NCBI GenBank assembly: GCA_963932465.1
Contig: OZ010788.1
Location: 668,940,484-669,004,483, forward strand
DNA from: Maratus speciosus
Lineage: Eukaryota; Arthropoda; Arachnida; Araneae; Salticidae
DNA length: 64,000 nucleotides
Reading direction: 5' to 3'
In this document: one piece after another, positions 57,001-64,000 of the stretch
How positions within the stretch are numbered: position 1 is the stretch's first letter
Layout: every line of letters starts with the position of its first letter
Made by a program: the position numbers and the translations under genes
Notes under the pieces: model-generated
The model's database searches: none
What the model was told of the DNA's origin: nothing
The model's input: only the letters and a program-made list of their open reading frames with translations

Positions 57001-58871
57001 GGTGCTTTTCCCATTAATGTCCATCCGAGATATGTTTCCACTGCAACTAAACCAGAAGACAATATTTTTCTTTTACCAGTTAACATTTTCCCCATAACAT
57101 CAGCTCCAATTAAAACTTCTATACTACCACAACATTGACTCACATCACTTAACATGATGCCACTTTCCTTTAATTCTTGTAACCATGGCCCCTGTGTAAC
57201 GGGTTGAATATCTCCGCATATGCTAACTTGATCTCGTACTTCGAAATTACACCTGAATTCTTCGCTCAAATCTCTAACTCTTATTTTGTAACAGTTGTGT
57301 TGGCATTCTTGAGTAGTAATGTCGCCAAACAGAGAATGTATTATCTTTTCTTGCCGAATAGGCTTGTAATTCATTTCTTCCGCCACACTTTTTAATATAT
57401 ACGATTTCTGTGATGCTGAATCTAACAATAAACGAACAATCTTCTGTTTACTTTCAGAAACTAGCTTCACCTTCAAGGTCTGCAAGAACACTTTGGCGCT
57501 CTTCTTACTAATATTTGTCATATTCACTTCATCTCTTTTAGACTTCTCCTCAGCTCCCTCTTGAGTATCTTTACCGGATGACTTACGTTGATCGCATAGT
57601 AATGGCACATGCCGCTTATTACAAATAATACATTTCACCATCGCTCGGCATCTTTTAGCGGTATGTTCTGGTACTAAACATATGAAGCAGCATCTTTTCT
57701 CCTTGGCGATTTTTTGTATTTCCGCTAAGTTTAATTTTCTCGCAGAAAAGCATTCCGAACTTGCATGTCTTCCCTGGCAAAAAATGCAGACTCCTTTTTT
57801 CTCTGTTACGGAAGAGGTAGTCAACAGACCTGCCGCTGTCAAAGTTTTACCGGTTTTATGTTCAAAATTATGGTGATTCCTTTTTGCGACATATTTACGG
57901 TCTTCACTTTTAGCTAATCCAAAACCAGCTACGGCGAGTGACACCCTTTCTTCACCTTCTACTTCAGTTCGCAAAAACTGCATCAGACTATTTAATCTGT
58001 CCTGTGCCTCAGTTTTCTCAGACGATATGTTCGTGCGATTCCACGCTTTTAGAAATTCTGCTGGAAAACAGGACTCAACTAATGGATATAAAATTGATGC
58101 ACATTTGTCAGTTGTGACACCTAATGTATCTAAGGCTCGTAAATATAATTCCAATTTATCATATAACGATGTCAACGAGAATTTTCCCTTCGTTTGTACT
58201 GATATTATTAATTTGAGTAGTTCTCTCACGTAGACTTCTACCAATATATCTTCTCTACCAAAACGGATTTTTAAACTCTCAATTGCCTTGGCGTAATTAG
58301 TGCCACTTGGCGGGAAACTCTCTACCACTTCTCTTGCTCGGGAGCCGGCAACTGTTGCTTGCACCAAGTACTGAAATTTATCTTCTGGTGCTATTTCTGT
58401 ATCTTCATCAATTTGTCTAAATTGACACCAAAACGGTAACCAGTCTATTATTTCACCGCCAAACTTTCTGAATTCTAATTTGGGCAGCGTAAACTTTCTT
58501 CTCATTGCATAACTATCGTTAATTGGATTAAGAGCTCCACCTTGGCTGTTTACTGCTGACTGAAGTTTCGCCAATTCTAACTCGTGCGCCAATTTTAACT
58601 TTTCGCCTTCAATCTTTGCTTGTAATTCCATATTCAATGCTTCATCTTTTTCCTTTGACTGTCTCTCTAATTTTTCCTTTTCATTTCTTTCTGAAACGGC
58701 ATTTTCTAAAACGCTCTGTACAAATTCAGGATCATCTTTATATGCCTTACAATTCAAAATTAAATCTTTAAGTGCCACAAGTGAAGCCGTTGGTGCTGCT
58801 ATTTCACCTAATTGCTCGGCTACGAAGATCAAATCTTCCTTTTTAAAACCTTTAACCAACTTAAACATCAT
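53943..58871 (-). CDS. gag-pol: BEL/Pao gag-pol polyprotein
   Basis: A 1642-codon frame starting at the first ATG after the 5' LTR and leader. Order seen: a charged coiled-coil-like stretch (about 60-105); the DUF1759-type gag region (about 130-285, LPKLEFRKFGGEIIDW); three zinc knuckles (about 360-425, e.g. CIFCQGRHASSEC); an aspartic protease (about 482, LLDSASQKSYI) with a later LIGAD; reverse transcriptase (about 815, VIADIRKAFLQI; about 895, FYVDNVVTS); RNase H (about 1060-1190, VDGSKDAY, RMELLAA, WSDSSTVLAW, DKNPADLPTRG); and integrase with an HHCC finger (about 1360-1400) and D-D-E core (GVDMPG, YSDNGTNF, GFWESLIR). The reverse transcriptase box has YVDN rather than YVDD. A frameshift near 54050 ends the frame early, so the DUF5641-like C-terminal part lies in 53579-54049. 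Expression may be defective for that domain. Confidence 0.93.
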   Translation of the reverse strand: MMFKLVKGFKKEDLIFVAEQLGEIAAPTASLVALKDLILNCKAYKDDPEFVQSVLENAVSERNEKEKLERQSKEKDEALNMELQAKIEGEKLKLAHELELAKLQSAVNSQGGALNPINDSYAMRRKFTLPKLEFRKFGGEIIDWLPFWCQFRQIDEDTEIAPEDKFQYLVQATVAGSRAREVVESFPPSGTNYAKAIESLKIRFGREDILVEVYVRELLKLIISVQTKGKFSLTSLYDKLELYLRALDTLGVTTDKCASILYPLVESCFPAEFLKAWNRTNISSEKTEAQDRLNSLMQFLRTEVEGEERVSLAVAGFGLAKSEDRKYVAKRNHHNFEHKTGKTLTAAGLLTTSSVTEKKGVCIFCQGRHASSECFSARKLNLAEIQKIAKEKRCCFICLVPEHTAKRCRAMVKCIICNKRHVPLLCDQRKSSGKDTQEGAEEKSKRDEVNMTNISKKSAKVFLQTLKVKLVSESKQKIVRLLLDSASQKSYILKSVAEEMNYKPIRQEKIIHSLFGDITTQECQHNCYKIRVRDLSEEFRCNFEVRDQVSICGDIQPVTQGPWLQELKESGIMLSDVSQCCGSIEVLIGADVMGKMLTGKRKILSSGLVAVETYLGWTLMGKAPCEKPYSSENLAMTVTSMFLKEADISNLWRLDLIGITDPIEKKSREEIDRQTKEHFFETVKINDENRYEICLPWADDITTLPNNFKLAMKRLEGITSKLIAKNMFQQYENVFNDWINEGIIEEVPSYETKSYGNYLPHHPVIKESSTTTPIRPVFDASARLANYPSLNQCLQCGPNLIELIPDVLLRFRERKLGVIADIRKAFLQISICEKDRNFLRFLWWKDLKEKKLMTFRHTRVVFGVKCSPFLLSSVIEYHIRRAPDFSESFKDRLLHSFYVDNVVTSVNSEEELKHFIEDARMLMAKGSFDLRQWEYTGDRQETPNTNETNVLGLVWNKESDMLKINLSWLQDFDTEKITKRSMLSAVHKIFDPFGFTSPVMICPKIMLQKAWKLGFKWDEEITGGLRKEFLLWFQELTVLKDIEIPRYMKMTPGNIEACALHTFVDGSKDAYATVIFLRIEIGNQVELVFIAAKSRVAPLKNVTIPRMELLAATMGTRLAQTIVDALGWEKMKRYYWSDSSTVLAWISRDVNWSVFVRNRVLEIRRLSSPSSWIYVPSDKNPADLPTRGCKARQLAARRWWEGPAWLRDSAEFEKYTNSSDQDYDEDEIRKERIKSVSMITNSDVKQDGWYYRYFSSYVKIIRMVAWILRFGHNCRSTEVKRGGDLTSSEFKEAELKTLRMIQKEAFFPVNDNRLRTLQTWKDEQDIIRLETKITYRKDNEDFLKPIVLPAKHEVVKRLIYHVHVKHCHAGLQILLNLLREKYWILNGRRNVKQVLAQCVVCKRFSGKSLWRDSAPLPENRIKDANVFQITGVDMPGPLYLKKIEKSWILIFSCAIYRAVHLELVTAASTEAFLMGLRRFVARRGRCAVIYSDNGTNFTGSANLLKSLDWSRIQKYSSVNAIDWKFNPPTAAWWGGFWESLIRIMKDLLKRVLGHAYLTYEEMNTILTDVESVINARPLTYLSEDATVKPISPSMFLQSIEECNLSDLDVVEQKIIKQEIEVSAVITKRIEGSLQVRIFRCIN

Positions 58872-58975
58872 GGAAAATCTTTATTTCATTTAATTTTTTT
58901 TATTAACACCTTTTAAACTACGTGTGATAGATAACCTTGTTTAAACTCAGGTCCTGTACCGGCGGACGCCACTAA

Positions 58976-59409
58976 TGTAAAAAATCCACAAAACGTACCA
59001 CGCAAAGCAGATTTTTGTTTACTTTTAAATTCTACGAATGAAAGACTTTTAATAAACTTTATATTTTAAACTTAAACCATACTCACATTAGCACCTTTGT
59101 GCTCGTATAGTTGTACTATTTATGGAACAACTCCTACGGTGAGACAACTTCAAAACTTAGTAATAATAACTCATAAAAAACAAGCTACCAGCATTTATTT
59201 TCTTTCTTACTTGAATCTACAAAAATATAAGAAGTTGCCACAGAATACATCAAAACTTGTCCCTTTTTCTTTTTTAACCAGCGACAATAACATGTGAACG
59301 CGCAAAAACAAAATAATAAATGTCATTTCAAGTCAATTGTTTTTCTTTACATTTTTCATCTCTGATCGCGTGATTTTGAACAAAAATAAATAATGCCGAT
59401 CCCGTAACA
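58976..59409 (-). repeat. 5' LTR of the BEL/Pao element
   Basis: 434 bp, TG...CA ends on the minus strand. It should carry the promoter and transcription start, though no core element is obvious. Near-identity with the other LTR implies a recent insertion or gene conversion. Confidence 0.9.
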
Positions 59410-59647
59410 TCTTAGTTATTCCGTCGACCAATTTCGCCAAATTATATAAATCGCCAAAACACTCGCCAAATTATACAAATTGACATAATTTTTATTTTAA
59501 GTAACGAAAGAACAAATAAATTAGTATAACATTAATAAATATACAAATAAAAAATCGAAATGAAAATCATTTGATGACGTAAACACGTGTAACTTGCTTA
59601 AAGTCAAGTGAATGTGACATTTACGATCAACCATTATTGACATTTAA

Positions 59648-59878
59648 CACGTTCACGCCGGCGCGGTAGGTCACACTCGACTGTCCCAGAGCTGACAAGT
59701 CTCCGACTTTTTGGATACCAGTATTTTAATACAGAAAATGTTGTTTTTTATTTAATTAGAGCAATTGGCCGATTTAAAGGAACAACATTTTCTCTAAAAT
59801 AACAATTGTGTGCAACAAGCCAGAGACTTGACAACTCTGAGACAGTCAAGTGTGACCCACCGCGCCGGCGTGAACGCG
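59648..59878. mobile_element. piggyBac-type MITE (231 bp), GC-rich ends
   Basis: CACGTTCACGCCGGCGCGG on the left and CCGCGCCGGCGTGAACGCG on the right are inverted, and the mirror continues about 55 bp inward. TTAA stands at 59644-59647 and 59879-59882. The paralogous T1 copy at 45728-45731 has a single TTAA and no insert. No coding is present. Confidence 0.88.
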
Positions 59879-59932
59879 TTAATCTTATAGTTTACGAAAG
59901 ACTTTTGGTCGACGGAATAACTAAGTAATACC

Positions 59933-60939
59933 AAAAATGCATATGTAACTGGTATTTGAAAACGAGGTTTTCGCCAAATTTTCGTTAAAAAAAAATCACA
60001 CCAAACTTGCTGTGCGTACATGACATCTGGCCAAATATTACCACTCGAAAAAAAAAAATGCTTACTGGCGAGTTGAAAAGCTATTGGCGAGATTTGTATC
60101 CGGCTAAGCGTAACAGTACCAAGAATTCTTTGCAACTATGGCAAATTTTATGTAGTTTTAATCGAAAAAAAAATTGATTTTTTAATAAAAATGGAAAACT
60201 TACGGTCCTATATTGGCGCGATTTTTTTCTGACGTCTATGTCATATACGGAACGAGCACTTAACTGGCGCCAAAGTATCGTTATTTTGCTTGATATGGTA
60301 AGTCTTATGTTGTTGTTTATGCTGTTGATGCGTTCCCCAAATTAGCGTCGTTAAAAAATCGCGCCAATATGGAATGTATATGACAACTGTGCCAAATTTT
60401 CATATGAACGGCGAAGGGATCAGACCGTATTTGTTTACGGCAGTTGATGACTTGAACTATTATAATATAGATGAAATGATGGCGATAGAATAACATTCGG
60501 TGACTTATCTGTGCCTGGCTAACATTAAAGTGCCAAAATGGTACCTATCATAAAAAGCGAAGTGGTCCGCCTGGAACTGTTGATTATAGTCACATGACTT
60601 TGGCTATTGTTATAGAGATTGTTTTAAAATACCGGGAGACAAAGACTGTATACTTAATTCATTTTATTTCAGCTACTTTTCAAATGTTTAACTGATCCTC
60701 TTTAATCAAAAACGAAAACACCCATTTTATGTCTTAACAGCAACTGATTCGCCCTTAAATTTTTGCAATCAAAGGGAATTGAATGGAAACCCGTTTACAG
60801 GGAGATCTGCACAGCTTTTTTCAGTATAATTCAATCTTCTCTAATATTTTTAAAACCCATCAGATTAGCGTGTTTTTAGATTCTGCGGTGTCTGAACGGA
60901 GGTTGGCTAGTGTAGCTTGCAGGGGGCAGAGCCCCCTAG
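59933..60939 (+). repeat. 3' part of the host Helitron
   Basis: This aligns with the minus-strand Helitron (GCATATGTAACTGGTATT, AAACGAGG.TTTCGCCAAAT) and with units 1 and 2 over the last 300 bp (AAATACCGGGAGACAAAGAC, TATAATTCAATCTTC, GATTAGCGTG). The 113-codon minus-strand frame at 59794-60135 spans several elements and is fortuitous. Confidence 0.65.
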
Positions 60940-60993
60940 TTTATATACATATTTTTTTCATCGAGAGCGACACTAAATTCTGAAAAAGAAGAA

Positions 60994-61540
60994 TTCCTGT
61001 TTTCTAGTACATATTACTTTTTTTGGAAACATAATTCGAAATGAGAAACGAATTTAAAATGCAATTCCTTTCAGACATATTTTCCCTTACAAGCAAATTG
61101 CTAATAATCTAGAGCAATATTCCAAACGTTTTCTTATTAGTAAGACTTTCACACAAAACTCTGCATGAAATACACAAACAATTACAAAATCTTGTAGTTT
61201 TTTTTTTTTCATTTCGTTTCTAATTAAAATTTACATCAGAAGTAACAAAACTAAAAGTTTTAACCCAATCCAACTCTAGTTAGTTGTAACGGTATAATGT
61301 ACATGAGAGTTTCATATCCACGAGATTAATAAATTTATAAGTTTAGTAGCAATATAACTCTCCTTATCAGATTTAAAAAGAAACGTTTCTAAATTAATTC
61401 TTTTCGAATTCAGTTCGTAATAAGAATTCTGCTCTTAATTAGTGGTTAGAATTTTGATAAAATTAAAATAAACTTCGCAATCTGTGGTCGTTTTGCAAAA
61501 TGTATTTATTTTAATATAAATGCATTAAAAAAATACTTCC
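60994..61540 (+). repeat. continuation of tandem-array unit 3 (family S)
   Basis: TTTTCTAGTACATATTACTT resumes the sequence broken at 51728 and follows units 1 and 2 through CAGACATATTTTCCCTTAC, AATCTAGAGCAATATT and TGTATTTATTTTAATATAAA. Confidence 0.7.
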
Positions 61541-63138
61541 GGTCAGTGCTAGGAGGAAGAGGTGGCTTTCTTATTCCTTATTTTTTAAAAGCCAACTTAT
61601 ATTATTCAAACACACGGAGCTCAAATTAGTGGAACCCGATTATAGAAGATTAAATACTAATTTTTGTCAATACTGAATATGAATGAGAATTTCGCGAAAT
61701 TAGTCAGCGTTATCAAAGCTGGTTTTATTTAAAGTGATTTATATTTGGTCGCCAAATTTGGCGATATCTTGAAGTGCCCGCCATTTTAAAACAACATAAT
61801 GCGTGCAACAAAGCTAACCAATGAACTTTGTAGAAACCTTAGTAATTCCTGTGCACATGTTCACTCACATCTAAATCGGTTGATATATACGAGTGCTGTT
61901 GCAGAAAAAAACCAGATTTTTCAAAATGTCACCCACACTAGAAATTCAAACGTCTATAGCGTCAATTATAACAGCTAACGCCATCTATGAATAAACTTCG
62001 ACGATATTACTACTAGTCTGTCTTTCAACTAGTTAATTTCATTTAATATTCCAGAAGTTCTTAACTTACGAAATTGCCCAACTAATTTGTAGACACCCTG
62101 TATTTTATAATAAAAAACACATACTACAATATATAATAAAACACACATACACACATTAATAACGCCTGCATTCAACAGTTAAAAGTATACATAAATATTA
62201 TACAGATTGTATGTACATATTGTATGTATGTCTGTATAATATTTATATATACATTTACCCTGTATTTTGTTCCTTTTAGGAGATTATATCCTAAAAGATC
62301 ATAGAAGAACATGAACTTGTTAAAAGAGTGTGCATTTAATACTTTTTGCATATGACGTGGTGATCAAAATAGGTGAACGTTGGGTATAAAAGCTATATCG
62401 AACGCTTGCCACAGTCAAGTAATGGGAAAGGGTGGAGTAAGAAATTCGGTGTACCTATTTTTTTAGAGGGAATCCAGGAAACATGTTGATGATCGCATTT
62501 CTGTATTGTGATTACTACTGGCCTGAATTGAAAGAATCGAAGCAGGTGCACGTATCCTAATTCTTCCTCTGCGAGATGTCCTGTCCATCACTCACATGAA
62601 ATACAAATTCCTACTTTTCATCCGCTATCAGAACTCTCATAAGGTGAATTCAACTTCTGTAATGCACCTTGTGATATATATGAACGTAGCGACAGTCATT
62701 ATGGTGGAACTTCGTTAAATCCTTAACATTTTAACCTCTACGAGTTGAGAGACCTAATCATAGATCTCGGCCATTCGAAAGAAACTTCTGAATAATTAAT
62801 CCTTCTCAATAATTAATCTTTCTTCTGGAACGACAAGAATATTCTTGAACCTAGAATTAATCTATATACTAACATACAAGGTAAAAAGATCTGCTACCCT
62901 TTCTTTGTAAGGAAGACAATCTGGTTTTCTTTCAAAATATTAAAGGACCCTTCATAAAAATGGCCTTTTCTGAATATTTTTTAGGTGATTGGTGCCCATT
63001 TACTTTATTAGCTCTAAGTACAGTTTGATATCTGTCCTTTTCACAATGGAAAAAAATATGGCTAAATCCCACTTAAGCAAAATGAAAGAAGGATTTGATA
63101 ACGTAGATTTCATCATGGAGAAGATAAAGTTTCATGTA
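61541..63138. other. gene-poor spacer
   Basis: A single mariner-type end (GTAGACACCCTGTA) ends near 62102 without a partner found. 62187-62255 is a TA-rich imperfect palindrome around TGTATGTACATA. (CA)n-like tracts lie at 62140-62156. The 62-codon frame at 62989-63177 runs into the following element and is not supported as a gene. Confidence 0.4.
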
Positions 63139-64000
63139 CAGTCGTGGAAAAAAAAAAGAGTAAACACCCCCTACTAACTCTTCAACAAATTATCGTACAC
63201 GGAAGTTATTGGTACCGAACGATTTGAAATAAAGTCTACTTTTAAATGATGTATATAAAATTTGCTTAGGGGTCATCTACATATTAAAACGAACCCAAAC
63301 CTCACTTTTTTCATTAGCAATACAAAATTTTAACGAGATATTTCAAATCTTCTGTTCAAACTATGCCTAGACACCAAATTTCAAGTCATTTGAATGTTAA
63401 GTTTTTGAATTATAAACATTCAAAATTTGGTGCTTGTAATGTTAAATTACATTTTCATATTTTTATTTATATCTCCTGAAATTATGCTCCTAATGTGCTA
63501 ATTTGTGTAGCAATAAAACTAACGCGCCCAAACATAAGTATGCTGAATTTGCAATTTTTATAATTTTATGATATGAATTATGAAATTAATATTCGAAAAA
63601 ATTATGAATTGCAACCTACAGTTTTTTTGATGGATTTAGATTTATTAAGTCCTGCTTTATGAAAATCCAAAATTTCACATTTTTCTACCAAATAGTTTTT
63701 AAATTATGCTTAAAAAACTGCAAAATGATGGTTTAAGGGGCCGTCTATGATAGAAGTGAGTGTATATTTTGAAATTTCTTCTGTTGCCTTGTTATCTAAC
63801 AAGCTTCATTGACTGCTTAAGGTGCCTTGATCAAGAAGGGGGCTCTCTGGATTAGCAATCGAGTATCCAACTTCAATTTGGATACAGCCCTTAAAATACG
63901 CTCTTTTTAAAATAATTAATTTCTCGGAAACTTATGGTACGAATTGCATAAAAATTTGTTTTTAGGCTAATTGAAGGGTGTAGAGTTCATTTATGCTGTC
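63139..64000. mobile_element. Tc1/mariner-type foldback element, copy 2, truncated by window end
   Basis: CAGTCGTGGAAAAAAAAAAG follows TA at 63137-63138. The sequence then matches the reverse complement of 943-79 (ACCCCCTACTAACTC, TATATAAAATTTGCTTAGGG, GGTGCCTTGATCAAGAAGGG). About 80 bp or more of its far end lie beyond the window. Confidence 0.7.

Larger units (their letters stand above)
53072..59409 (-). mobile_element. BEL/Pao LTR retrotransposon, nearly intact and young
   Basis: Two LTRs of 434-435 bp flank a 5.5-kb interior on the minus strand. On that strand each LTR begins TGTTACGGGATC and ends GGATTTTTTACA. The primer-binding region next to the 5' LTR reads TTAGTGGCGTCCGCCGGTAC. A purine tract, AGAAGGTGGGAGGA, precedes the 3' LTR. 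Flanks ACTTA (left) and TCTTA (right) fit a 5-bp duplication with one change, and the T1 sequence predicts ACTTA. The single polyprotein frame covers gag to integrase. Confidence 0.92.
53061..59932. mobile_element. TIR element T1 interrupted by BEL/Pao and a MITE
   Basis: The left end GGTACTACTTA (53061-53071) continues after the retrotransposon as GTTATTCCGTCGACC. The right end is TCGACGGAATAACTAAGTAA followed by TACC (59932). Own length without insertions is about 294 bp. Flanks AAAAATAT and AAAAATGC compare with AAAAATAC in the uninterrupted Helitron copy (minus strand, near 46110), suggesting a 7-8 bp target duplication. Confidence 0.6.
52621..60939 (+). mobile_element. Helitron with nested T1, piggyBac-type MITE and BEL/Pao insertions
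   Basis: The start TCTACTCTACATATAAAATC follows an A and matches the 5' end of the minus-strand Helitron at 46865. The end has the hairpin GGGGGC-AGA-GCCCCC and CTAG at 60936-60939 before T. Without its insertions it would be about 1.8 kb. No Rep/helicase coding is visible, so it is non-autonomous. Confidence 0.7.

Noticed and set aside
59794..60135. 113-codon minus-strand frame
   Set aside because: It crosses the ends of the piggyBac-type MITE and T1 into Helitron sequence, so it is fortuitous.
62085..62102. Mariner-type element end GTAGACACCCTGTA
   Set aside because: No partner end nearby, so no element could be delimited.

Overview
This is an AT-rich, gene-poor stretch of animal nuclear DNA, most likely arthropod and perhaps a spider. 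That is an inference from base composition and transposon content (BEL/Pao, Penelope-like, Helitron, pogo/Tigger, piggyBac-type and hAT-type elements, tRNA-derived SINEs), not from a recognised host gene. I see no complete host gene. The only hint of one is a possible 76-bp exon at 1026-1101, so the window could be intronic or intergenic. Almost everything that can be supported is transposable-element sequence, much of it nested.

Layout. 1-943: one end of a Tc1/mariner-type foldback element whose inverted partner fills 63139-64000. 2.1-5.3 kb: small TTAA-flanked and hAT-type MITEs, an inverted pair of tRNA-like sequences, and degenerate tandem repeats. 5.6-7.4 kb: a dead pogo/Tigger-type DDE transposase split by a hAT-type MITE. 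8.0-9.9 kb: a pogo-type element carrying an inverted-duplicate Penelope-like retroelement (GIY-YIG endonuclease and hammerhead-ribozyme-like cores). 12.8-17.8 kb: a pogo-type element holding a second repeat, which in turn holds a composite of two Helitrons; the matching empty site is at 20.7 kb. 22.6-25.3 kb: MITEs and a clean tRNA-derived SINE. 27.3-31.1 kb: a run of palindromic TA-target elements in TA microsatellites, plus a probable LTR. 31.7-37.6 kb: tandem repeats and TTAA-flanked elements. 38.2-51.7 kb: paralogous repeat blocks, a Harbinger-type element, a second hammerhead-like foldback, a minus-strand Helitron, and a tandem array with 1.1-kb units. 51.7-61.5 kb: a nest in which a young BEL/Pao retrotransposon sits in a small TIR element, inside a Helitron, inside the third unit of that array.

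The elements do not form a pathway. Their relations are insertional, and several insertions can be checked because an uninterrupted paralogous site is present in the same window. The only long open frame is the BEL/Pao polyprotein (1642 codons, minus strand). Its LTRs are nearly identical, so it is by far the youngest large insertion; a single frameshift separates off its C-terminal domain.
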